55,233 bases of DNA from an uncultured Oscillospiraceae bacterium (GTDB lineage: Bacteria; Bacillota; Clostridia; Oscillospirales; Acutalibacteraceae), in NCBI GenBank assembly GCA_902478605.1, contig CABSLQ010000011.1, positions 1 through 55,233 of the forward strand, read 5' to 3'. This document shows positions 16,378-24,565 of this stretch, one piece after another. The translations under genes were made by a program, and so were the position numbers. The notes under the pieces are model-generated. The model saw only the letters and a list, made by a program, of their open reading frames with translations. It was not told the DNA's origin and did not search any database. Every line of letters starts with the position of its first letter. Position 1 is the first letter of the stretch.

Positions 16378-18462
16378 ATGAAGAGATGGTTCAAAAGAGC
16401 GGCGGCCGCGGCGGTTGCTGCGCTGCTCCTGACGGGGCTCTCGCTGCAGGCGTCGGCGGCAACCCCGTATGACAATTATATCTACGATGAAGGAGAGGTG
16501 GTGCCGGTTGCGCCCGCCGCCACCCCCAGCCAGGCCATTGACCACACGATCATGGGCACAACCGCGCTGCGGAGTCCCCAGGATTTATTTGTGGCGAGCG
16601 ACGGCTATCTGTATGTGGCGGATACGGGCAACAACCGGATCCTCAAGCTGGATAGGCATTATAAGCTGCAGCAGGAATTCCGCACCTTTCTCAACAACGG
16701 CGCAGAGGATACCTTCTCCAGCCCGAACGGCGTTTTTGTGGATGAGGACGGCAACCTGCTGGTGGCCGATACCAACAACGCCCGCCTGGTCAAGCTGGAT
16801 GCGGCGGGAAACCTCATCGCCATATACGGTGCACCGGAATCGCCTCTGCTTCCCGCCAATTTTGATTACCGGCCGATCAAGGTGGCGGGGGATTCTGCCG
16901 GCCGGATCTTCGTGGCCTCCCGCGGCTTCAACCGCGGCCTGCTGGAACTGGACCGCCAGGGGGTGTTTGTGCAGATGCTGGGCGCCTCCCAGGTCACCTA
17001 CAGCCTGACGGAAATGATCTGGCGGCTGTTCTCAACCGAGGCGCAGCAGGATCGGATGGAGGCTTTTGTTCCGGCGGAATACAACAATATTTCGGTGGAC
17101 GCGGAGGACTTTATCTTCGTCACCACCGGCACCTATGACGAGGACAGCTCCGGTGAGTCGATGACGCCGGTGCGCCGGATCAACGCCAAGGGCGACGATG
17201 TACTCCGCCGCGTGGGAAACCCGGTGGCGGACGAGGAGTTCACCGAGCTCAGCACCATCAAAGGGCCGTCGCTGGTGGTAGATGTGGTCAATCTTAACCA
17301 CGGCCTGTATGCCATTCTGGATCAGAAGCGGGGCCGGGTGTTCGTCTATAATGTGGATGGCGTCATGCTGTTCATGTTCGGCGGGTTAGGCCAGACCTTC
17401 GGTACCCTGACCACCCCGAGCTCGCTGGTGTATTACAACGACGAGTTCCTGGTTCTGGATGCGGGGAAAAACCAGATTATGACATACGCCCTGACCGAAT
17501 ATGCCCAAATGATCTTCCTGGCGGAAGAGTACAAGGACGAAAACAACTACGAAAAGGAAAAAGAAACGTGGGAGGCCGTCCTGGGCTTTAATGAAAACAA
17601 CCCGGTCGTCCTGCAGGAAATGGGCAAGATCGCCTATCGTCAGCGGGACATGAAGCTGGCCATGGACTACTTCCAGCGCTGTGACGACAAGGAAAACTAT
17701 TCCAAGGCGTTCCAATTCTACCGCCGGGATCTCATCAACCAGTATTTCACGGTCGGCGGCATTATCCTGATCGTCGTGCTGCTGGCGCTGGTAGTGCTGC
17801 ACTTTTTCCTCAAGCATTGGCGCAAGACCCATCCGAAGGTAAAGAAAAAAGGTCCCTTCCGTTATGCGTTCCATGTCATATTCCGGCCGTTTGACGGCTT
17901 CTGGGACCTGCAGCGGGAGAACCGGGGCAGCCTGAAAACGGGACTGCTGCTGATTGGTCTGGCGGGCGTGGCGCTGATTTTCCAAACCCAGGTAACCGGC
18001 TTTATCTTCAACCCCACCAAGCCGGAGGAAGCGAACTTCTTAATCGATCTGGCCACGTTGTTTGCTCCGCTGCTGCTGTGGGTGGTCAGCAGCTGGTGCG
18101 TCACCTCGCTGATGGAGGGCGAGGGCTCCTTTAAGACGATCGTGATGGCGTCCGGGTACGCCCTGACGCCGATGGTTATCCTGTTGCCGATCGCCAGCCT
18201 GATTAGCAACGTGATGACCCAAACCGAGGGCGCGATTTACTACTTCCTGGTGGCGCTGGCCTATATCTGGATGGCAGGGCTGATGATCGCGAGCGTCCGG
18301 CAGATTCACAATTATTCGATGGGCAAGGCACTCTTCGTTATCCTGATCACCCTGGTGGTCATCCTGATTATCGTGTTTGTGATTTTGCTTTGCACGGCGC
18401 TGCTCCAGCAGATGGTCGCCTTCTTTGCGGACATTTACGAAGAGCTTGCCAACCGTGCGTGA
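16378..18462 (+). CDS. NHL-repeat, TPR-like, YIP1-domain membrane protein
   Basis: A 694-residue protein with an unusual build. A signal peptide (about 1-25, ending LQASAA) is followed by an outside beta-propeller of NHL repeats (about 55-380), visible as LYVADTGNNRILKLD, LLVADTNNARLVKLD and a third FLVLDAGKNQIMTY. A short TPR-like helical stretch (about 385-450), a membrane helix (about 460-480) and a YIP1 domain of several membrane helices (about 515-690) come next. The start at 16378 has AAAGGGG about 8 bases upstream. It sits between two ABC importers and before DUF5696. I infer that it is an envelope scaffold or sensor that links outside glycan binding to the membrane; nothing here shows catalysis. 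Confidence 0.8.
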   Translation: MKRWFKRAAAAAVAALLLTGLSLQASAATPYDNYIYDEGEVVPVAPAATPSQAIDHTIMGTTALRSPQDLFVASDGYLYVADTGNNRILKLDRHYKLQQEFRTFLNNGAEDTFSSPNGVFVDEDGNLLVADTNNARLVKLDAAGNLIAIYGAPESPLLPANFDYRPIKVAGDSAGRIFVASRGFNRGLLELDRQGVFVQMLGASQVTYSLTEMIWRLFSTEAQQDRMEAFVPAEYNNISVDAEDFIFVTTGTYDEDSSGESMTPVRRINAKGDDVLRRVGNPVADEEFTELSTIKGPSLVVDVVNLNHGLYAILDQKRGRVFVYNVDGVMLFMFGGLGQTFGTLTTPSSLVYYNDEFLVLDAGKNQIMTYALTEYAQMIFLAEEYKDENNYEKEKETWEAVLGFNENNPVVLQEMGKIAYRQRDMKLAMDYFQRCDDKENYSKAFQFYRRDLINQYFTVGGIILIVVLLALVVLHFFLKHWRKTHPKVKKKGPFRYAFHVIFRPFDGFWDLQRENRGSLKTGLLLIGLAGVALIFQTQVTGFIFNPTKPEEANFLIDLATLFAPLLLWVVSSWCVTSLMEGEGSFKTIVMASGYALTPMVILLPIASLISNVMTQTEGAIYYFLVALAYIWMAGLMIASVRQIHNYSMGKALFVILITLVVILIIVFVILLCTALLQQMVAFFADIYEELANRA

Positions 18463-18523
18463 CGGCACATTCCATAACCGGCCGGCCGCCCCTCGGGCGG
18501 TCTGCCAGAAAGGCATGATCGGA

Positions 18524-21082
18524 ATGATAAAACGAATCACTTGCGGGCTTTTGTCCCTTCTTTTGATAACCGGGCTGCTATCCTCCTGTGCAACCGGCAC
18601 GGGGATCAACACGATCGAGGACGGGGAGGTCATCCTGCCGAATACAACGGAAAATGACGTCAACGGGACGACCTATGAAACGGTCACGGAAAACGAGAGC
18701 CTCGCGCTTCTCCTCAACCGGGATACAACCTCCTTCCAGGTACTCAATAAGCAGGACGGGCAGGTTTATCAGGCCGTGCCGGCGAACGCTTCCTCCGCCT
18801 CGGACCGTTCCCTTCTGGAGTTTACCTATCTGGATTCCCAGGGGATCTCGGCCACGATGAACAGCTACAACGACAGCGTGTCCAAGGGGCAGTACACCAT
18901 CGAAAACATCGATAGCGGTGTGAAAATCCGCTTCACGCTGGGCAACGTGCAGGAAAACCTCTTTGTGCCGCCGGCCTTTTCGGTGGAACGGTTTGAGGAG
19001 CTGACCGGGAGGATCGAAGGAACCTTTGACAGAACCTGGTTCCGTTCGCAGTATTACCTGGCCGACCTGGACGCCATCAGCAACGAGAGCACCAAGGCGG
19101 ATCTGCGTTCCCGGTATCCGGCGCTGGAGGACGGCCCCATGTACGTCCTGCGGCAAACGACCCTTTCCCTGAGCGTGCAGCGGGACATCAACCGTATTCT
19201 GGTGGGCATCGGGTATACCGAAGAGGATTACCAGCAGGATCTGGAGAACGGCGGCGAGCTGGAGCAGACCCAGTATCCGGTGTTTGACGTGTCCATGTAC
19301 ATTACGCTGGACGGCGATCGGGTGAACGTGCGGGTGCCGGTGGAGGAGATACAGGAATTCAACGGCGGCACCATGCTCGAGCTGACGGTGCTCAAGACCT
19401 TCGCTTCCCCCGAACGGGAGGAGGCCGGCCGTTTCCTTCTGCCGGACGGTGCGGGATCGCTGATGAACTTTTATAACGGAAAGGAAAGCCAGCAGCAGTT
19501 TGCTGTTCCTGTTTACGGGCGGGATCTTTCCGTGCAGCAGGAGGAACAGATCTACAAGGAGAATGTCGCTTACCTGCCCCTGTACGCCAAGATTTTCGAC
19601 GGCCGCGGCGCGGTGCTGACGACCATCACCGACGGCGGTGCGCTGGCGGAAATCCGCGCGTTTCCCGGATCCGCCGACGGCTACGCCGCCGCTTATCCGG
19701 TGTTCCAGGTGCGGGAGGTGGCCAGAAGCTATCTGAGCTCCTCCTCCCGGGAACAGGGCGATTATTTCAGCATCACGCAGGAATACCTCTATGACGGTGA
19801 TCTGGCGCTGCAGATGCGGTTTTTTGATAAGGATCACACCGCTTTGCGCAACCTGGCCGATACCTATGCGGCCGATCTCTTCGAGGGGGTCGAAGCCGAC
19901 GCCGGGGCCGCGCCGCTGGTTCTGGAGTTTATCGGTGTCGCGCAGCAGCATGTCGGCGTCATGGGCATCAGCATGGAGCAGGCGACGGTATACACCACCC
20001 TGCAGGATGTGCTGACCATCGGCAAGGAACTGAAGACGGCCGGCGTAGAGCGCCTGGTCATCAAGCTGACCGGCTTCTTCCAGGGCGGGCTGTCCCAGCC
20101 CTTCGCCTCCAAGCTGAAGCTGGCCTCCGGCGTGGGGTCGCAGGAGGATTTGGACGCGCTGAAGGCCTGGGCCGAGGAAAATCAGGTGACGCTGTACATG
20201 GATGTGGACGTGCAGTACGCGTATGCCAATTCCCTGTTCGACGGCCTGGTTCTCGGCGAGCACCTTGCCACCCGGCTGACCAAGGAATCCGCTCTGGACC
20301 GCCGGTATAATATGGCAACCTATCAGGTGGATACGACCGACGACTATGTGCGGTATATTCTGAATCCCGGTGCGGTGGACGAGGCGGTGAAGGGCGCGGT
20401 TTCTATTCTGGATACACTGGGGATGAACGGGGTTTCCCTCCGGTATGCGGGCACCAACGCCAACGCCGATTACAAGGAAAACCGGATGGTCGAACGCCAG
20501 ACCGCCATGAACCGCCTGATAGAAAACGTGCGGACGGTGGCGGCTAACCGCACGGTGTCCACCATCGGCGCCAACGCGCCCGTCCTTCCCTTTGTGCAGG
20601 ACGTGATGGAAGTGCCGATGAAGGGTTACCAGTACGATATCTGCGACGAGACGGTTCCGTTCCTGCAGATGGTGCTGGGCGGCCGCGTCCGCTATGCCGA
20701 CGGGCCCCGCAACCTGTCGGGCGATACCGACGACTCCCTGCTGGATACGCTGCGTACCGGCGGAGGGCTCGCCTTCACCCTGACGGCGAATGAAAACGAG
20801 ACCTTCCAGAAGACCGATTATCCGCAGTATTTTTCGACCAAATACAGCTTTTGGAAGGATACGATTCTGGAACAGTACCGGCTGCTGGATTCCGTGGCCG
20901 ACGATACGGCCAGCGGGATTGCGGACTACCAGCGGCTGGCGGAAAACCTGTATCAGACCACCTACGGCAACGGCAGCGTGATGCTGACCAATTACAGCGA
21001 CGAAAGCCAGCAGGCTTTGGGCGTAACCGTTGAGCCGAAGAGCTTTGTGGTTGTGAAGGGAGGGGCACAGGCAAATGGCTAA
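18524..21082 (+). CDS. DUF5696 lipoprotein, possible glycoside-hydrolase-like fold
   Basis: An 852-residue lipoprotein with lipobox LLSSC (Cys22). The first half is beta-rich (for example QVLNKQDGQVYQ, VDVRVPVEEI-like text) and the second half looks like an alpha/beta barrel, with strands such as LVLEFIGV, ERLVIKLTGF, VTLYMDVDVQYAY and NGVSLRYAG spaced by helices. This is the DUF5696 pattern. The layout recalls clan members that cleave glycans (a beta-sandwich followed by a barrel), but I can assign no catalytic residues and regard enzyme activity as inference. The start at 18524 is chosen over 18515 because AGAAAGG is 10 bases upstream rather than one. The stop overlaps the next permease by 8 bases. 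Confidence 0.75.
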   Translation: MIKRITCGLLSLLLITGLLSSCATGTGINTIEDGEVILPNTTENDVNGTTYETVTENESLALLLNRDTTSFQVLNKQDGQVYQAVPANASSASDRSLLEFTYLDSQGISATMNSYNDSVSKGQYTIENIDSGVKIRFTLGNVQENLFVPPAFSVERFEELTGRIEGTFDRTWFRSQYYLADLDAISNESTKADLRSRYPALEDGPMYVLRQTTLSLSVQRDINRILVGIGYTEEDYQQDLENGGELEQTQYPVFDVSMYITLDGDRVNVRVPVEEIQEFNGGTMLELTVLKTFASPEREEAGRFLLPDGAGSLMNFYNGKESQQQFAVPVYGRDLSVQQEEQIYKENVAYLPLYAKIFDGRGAVLTTITDGGALAEIRAFPGSADGYAAAYPVFQVREVARSYLSSSSREQGDYFSITQEYLYDGDLALQMRFFDKDHTALRNLADTYAADLFEGVEADAGAAPLVLEFIGVAQQHVGVMGISMEQATVYTTLQDVLTIGKELKTAGVERLVIKLTGFFQGGLSQPFASKLKLASGVGSQEDLDALKAWAEENQVTLYMDVDVQYAYANSLFDGLVLGEHLATRLTKESALDRRYNMATYQVDTTDDYVRYILNPGAVDEAVKGAVSILDTLGMNGVSLRYAGTNANADYKENRMVERQTAMNRLIENVRTVAANRTVSTIGANAPVLPFVQDVMEVPMKGYQYDICDETVPFLQMVLGGRVRYADGPRNLSGDTDDSLLDTLRTGGGLAFTLTANENETFQKTDYPQYFSTKYSFWKDTILEQYRLLDSVADDTASGIADYQRLAENLYQTTYGNGSVMLTNYSDESQQALGVTVEPKSFVVVKGGAQANG

Positions 21083-21986
21083 GAGACGGATTGTTTCCTG
21101 GGAACGCAAACGCAAGCGCTTGGGGTACTTTTTCATTGCCCCTTTCATCGTCGGCGCCATTTTCTTCATTCTGATCCCGCTGGGCACGTCGCTGCTGTAC
21201 AGCCTGTCGGAAATGACGATCAAAAGCGACGGCACGGGCTACCAGCTGACCCTGGTAGGGATTAAGAACTATTATGAGCTGCTGGCGGTGGATCCCGATT
21301 ACCGCCAGGTGCTCCTGGAAGCGGTGGGGAACATGCTGCTTAACGTGCCCATCGCGGTGATTTTCAGCTTTTTTATCGCCAGTATCCTCAATCAGAAATT
21401 CCACGGGCGCGGGCTGGTGCGCGGCATCTTCTTCCTGCCGGTGCTGCTGTCCTCCGGCATCTACCTTCGGCTGGCGTCGGTGGATCAGATGACCGCGATG
21501 ATGCAGCAGGGCGGCGCGGCCAGCTCCGCCGACGCGGGCAGCGTCTCCACCGCCTTTGTCAACATGCTCACGGCCCTGAATTTCGACACCTCGCTGATTG
21601 GTTTCCTGGTATCCGCCGTGGATCGCATTTCCACCATCGTGGCGATGAGCGCCATCCCTATCATCATTTTCCTGGCGGCCTTCCAGTCGATTTCTCCCTC
21701 CATTTTCGAGGCGTCCTATATCGAAGGCGCCACCAGCTGGGAGGTTTTCTGGAAAATCAGCTTCCCGATGGTCAGCTCACAGATCCTGGTGTGCGTGGTA
21801 TATACCATTATCGATTCCTTTACCAGCTCGTCCAATGTCATGATCAACCTGGTGCATCAGACCTCCTTTACCAGCTTTGATTTCGGTACGGGCAGCGCGA
21901 TGGTGTGGATCTACATGGTCATCATTTTCGCCATTGTCGGGCTGGTGTTCGCCATCCTCAACAAGCACATCTTCTATTACGACTAA
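21075..21986 (+). CDS. ABC sugar permease, MalF/LplB type (second importer)
   Basis: A 303-residue permease with six membrane segments. Its EAA loop is EASYIEGATSWEVFWKISFP. An extended outside loop (about 135-175, DQMTAMMQQGGAASSADAGS) is larger than usual for the family. It starts inside the end of the DUF5696 gene, so translation of the two is coupled. This is the first half of a second importer whose partners are the next permease and the lipoprotein at 23035. Confidence 0.92.
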   Translation: MAKRRIVSWERKRKRLGYFFIAPFIVGAIFFILIPLGTSLLYSLSEMTIKSDGTGYQLTLVGIKNYYELLAVDPDYRQVLLEAVGNMLLNVPIAVIFSFFIASILNQKFHGRGLVRGIFFLPVLLSSGIYLRLASVDQMTAMMQQGGAASSADAGSVSTAFVNMLTALNFDTSLIGFLVSAVDRISTIVAMSAIPIIIFLAAFQSISPSIFEASYIEGATSWEVFWKISFPMVSSQILVCVVYTIIDSFTSSSNVMINLVHQTSFTSFDFGTGSAMVWIYMVIIFAIVGLVFAILNKHIFYYD

Positions 21987-22004
21987 AGGAAGGAGGAACC
22001 CGTT

Positions 22005-22985
22005 ATGACGTCGTCCGAAAACAGCCGCCCGCGGCCGGCGCTGGTCCTGTCGGAAAAAAGACGGCAGAAGCTCGTCAAAAAGAGCACGAGCGCCTTGATT
22101 TCCATCCTGCGGTTCATCTTGCTGGCGGGCATCAGCTTCGTAATCCTCTATCCTTTGGTCACCAAGATTCTGGTGTCCTTCATGCCGGTGGAGGATGTGT
22201 ACGATATGTCCGTGCACTATATCCCTAAAACCTTCACCCTGAGCAACTACCGGCAGGCCTGGAACTTTCTGAACATTCCGGCTCTTGCGCTCAACAGCTT
22301 TTTGTATCCGCTGGTGGTTTCGGTGGTGCAGACCGTGTCCGCCACCGTGGTGGCTTACGGCTTTGCACGGTTTGATTTCCGCTTTAAAAACGTCTTCTTC
22401 TTTATCGTGGTGCTGGGCATGATCGTTCCCCCCGATCTTATCCTGCTGCCGCTGTATGTGAATTTCCGGTATTTTGACATCTTCGGCATCTTCAACCTGA
22501 TTCTCGGGGAACCGCTGAACCTGCTGAACACGATGACCCCCTTCGTGCTGCTGGGTATCACCTGCACGGGGCTGAAAAACGGGCTGTACATCTTCATGAT
22601 GCGCCAGTATTTCCGCGGGCTCCCCAAGGAGCTGGAGGAAGCGGCGTATGTGGACGGCGCGGGAACGCTCAAGGCGTTTGTCAGCGTGTTCCTGGCCAGC
22701 GCCCGGCAGATCATGATGACCGTGTTTCTGTTCTCCTTCGTGTGGCAGTGGCTGGACGACATCTTCACCTCGGTATTCCTGCAGGACGTCCCCATGCTGA
22801 CCACCGAGCTGTACCGCCTGATCAGCAACAGCTCCGGCGTGGACGCGGGCATCAGCAACCTGACCGAATTCAGCCTGATGCGCAACTGCGGCATGCTGTT
22901 CCTGATTATTCCCATGCTGGTGCTTTACCTGTTCTGCCAGCGCTATTTTACCGAAAGCATTGAGCGCTCCGGACTGGTTGGATAA
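22005..22985 (+). CDS. ABC sugar permease, MalG/AraQ type (second importer)
   Basis: A 326-residue permease with six membrane segments and EAA loop EEAAYVDGAGTLKAFVSVFL. The C-terminus reads LFCQRYFTESIERSGLVG, a normal ending for the family. AAGGAAGGAGG lies about 7 bases before the ATG. It lies 18 bases after the first permease of this pair. Confidence 0.92.
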   Translation: MTSSENSRPRPALVLSEKRRQKLVKKSTSALISILRFILLAGISFVILYPLVTKILVSFMPVEDVYDMSVHYIPKTFTLSNYRQAWNFLNIPALALNSFLYPLVVSVVQTVSATVVAYGFARFDFRFKNVFFFIVVLGMIVPPDLILLPLYVNFRYFDIFGIFNLILGEPLNLLNTMTPFVLLGITCTGLKNGLYIFMMRQYFRGLPKELEEAAYVDGAGTLKAFVSVFLASARQIMMTVFLFSFVWQWLDDIFTSVFLQDVPMLTTELYRLISNSSGVDAGISNLTEFSLMRNCGMLFLIIPMLVLYLFCQRYFTESIERSGLVG

Positions 22986-23034
22986 TAGATAAAAAGGCAT
23001 ACCATTTCAGATTGATGAAAGGACTGTTGCTTGC

Positions 23035-24474
23035 ATGAAAAAGATCCGATTTGTGGCTTTGGCAATGGCCATGCTGATGATGGCCGGCGCCCTGATCGGC
23101 TGCACCGACAACACCGAGGGCTCCAGCTCCTCCAAGGGAGGGAACGCTTCCGGCGGGGACACCGTGACCGATCAGCTGAAATCCGAGCTGAGCTTTAACG
23201 GAGAAACCATCCGCATCGTTGTTCCGCCAGGCTACGGCATGGTGAACACCGATGGCACGGACCCTTCCCTGGTGCGCCGTGACCAGCGGATCGAAGAACT
23301 GGAAGCCAAGTACGACGTGACCATCGAGATGATGGAGGGCCGCGGCAACTACTGGGATATGATGACCAGCAGTATCGCCTCCGGTTCGCCCGCCGGCCAC
23401 ATTCTGGTCACGCAGGAGAACTATTTTGTCGAGTGGTTCAAGGCCGGCGCCTTTGCCGATTTGACCGACGCGATGGAGAAAACCGGCATCGATTTCCGCG
23501 ATTCCCGCTACAACCAGACGGTCCGGCAGTATACCAACGTCGACAACCGCCAGTACTGCTTCAGCGATGTTTCGCTCAACCCGACGGGCACCATCTGGTT
23601 CTTCAACAAGCGGATTTTCGAGGAACAGAATCTTGGCAATCCCTATGAAATGGTGGCAAACAAGACCTGGACCTGGGAGACGGTGGAGGAAATTGCCACC
23701 AAGGCCACCAAACGGTCCTCCAACGGCACCGTGGAGCAATGGGGTCTCGGCGCGTATATGCACAGCGACTTCCTCTCCAGCCTGGCTGCCTCCAACGGCA
23801 GCGCCATCGCCAGTTTCGATGAAAACGGCGATCCCGTCCTGACCCTGAGCGATTCGAAGGCCATGCGGGCGTTTGAACAGATGTACGACTGGGTGGTGCA
23901 GCAGAAGATCGCCAACGTCAACGACGGTTCCCAGACGTGGGATACCTTCCTGCGGGAGTTCACCAAGTGCAACATGGCGATGATGGCCGGCACCAACAAG
24001 CTGCTGCAGTTTATTGAAGAATCCGCCATGGCCGACGATTTCGGCATTGTCTATGCCCCGATGGGCCCCGACGTGGACGATTACACCGTCCCGGTCAGCT
24101 GCGGACAGATGTACTTCATCCCCAAAACCTACGAGAGCATGGCGGATAAGCTGCTGCTGCTCATCGACGATTTGTATGCCATTCCGGACGGCATGACCAT
24201 TGACGATCTGGTGGCGGAGAAATACGTGTCCAAGCTGCGCGATGAAGAATCGCTGAACTATTACACCAGCATGGTGAAGGACACCAACCTCTTTGTCCAT
24301 GACGCGTATGTCATGACCAAGATCGACTGGACCACGCCGTCCATCCACGAGATGTGCTCGCAGGTGCTTAAGGGCTCCCGTACGCCGGGCGACGCGCTGG
24401 AGGCCAACCGCGTGCAGTTCCAGAGCGCGATGGACGACATGATGGAAGGGCATAAGGTGACCGGGAAGCCGTAA
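23035..24474 (+). CDS. extracellular solute-binding lipoprotein (second importer)
   Basis: A 479-residue lipoprotein with lipobox LIGC (Cys23) and a Ser/Gly linker, then a family-1-type sugar-binding domain. Phrases such as IRIVVPPGYGMVN, WFNKRIFEEQNLGNPYEM-like text and DWVVQQKIANVNDG suit the two-lobe fold. It follows its permease pair by 49 bases. A long perfect hairpin (24495-24523) just after the gene may protect this transcript, which would give the usual excess of binding protein over permease. Confidence 0.88.
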   Translation: MKKIRFVALAMAMLMMAGALIGCTDNTEGSSSSKGGNASGGDTVTDQLKSELSFNGETIRIVVPPGYGMVNTDGTDPSLVRRDQRIEELEAKYDVTIEMMEGRGNYWDMMTSSIASGSPAGHILVTQENYFVEWFKAGAFADLTDAMEKTGIDFRDSRYNQTVRQYTNVDNRQYCFSDVSLNPTGTIWFFNKRIFEEQNLGNPYEMVANKTWTWETVEEIATKATKRSSNGTVEQWGLGAYMHSDFLSSLAASNGSAIASFDENGDPVLTLSDSKAMRAFEQMYDWVVQQKIANVNDGSQTWDTFLREFTKCNMAMMAGTNKLLQFIEESAMADDFGIVYAPMGPDVDDYTVPVSCGQMYFIPKTYESMADKLLLLIDDLYAIPDGMTIDDLVAEKYVSKLRDEESLNYYTSMVKDTNLFVHDAYVMTKIDWTTPSIHEMCSQVLKGSRTPGDALEANRVQFQSAMDDMMEGHKVTGKP

Positions 24475-24494
24475 GTCTTCCTTAGCATATTTTG

Positions 24495-24523
24495 TGCGGG
24501 GCCGCGATGGCCGCGGCTCCGCA
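24495..24523 (+). other. intercistronic stem-loop
   Basis: Twelve base pairs (one G-T) between 24495-24506 and 24512-24523 around a 5-base loop. There is no T-run, so it is more likely an mRNA stabiliser or processing site than a terminator. Confidence 0.5.
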
Positions 24524-24565
24524 TGGAATAGAAAGTAAGAGCAATTTGAAGGAGGTAGCATCTGG

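Noticed and set aside
18578..21235. An 885-codon open frame antisense to DUF5696
   Set aside because: It mirrors the high-GC codon pattern of the real gene, contains no recognisable domain, lacks a ribosome site and runs across two clear genes.
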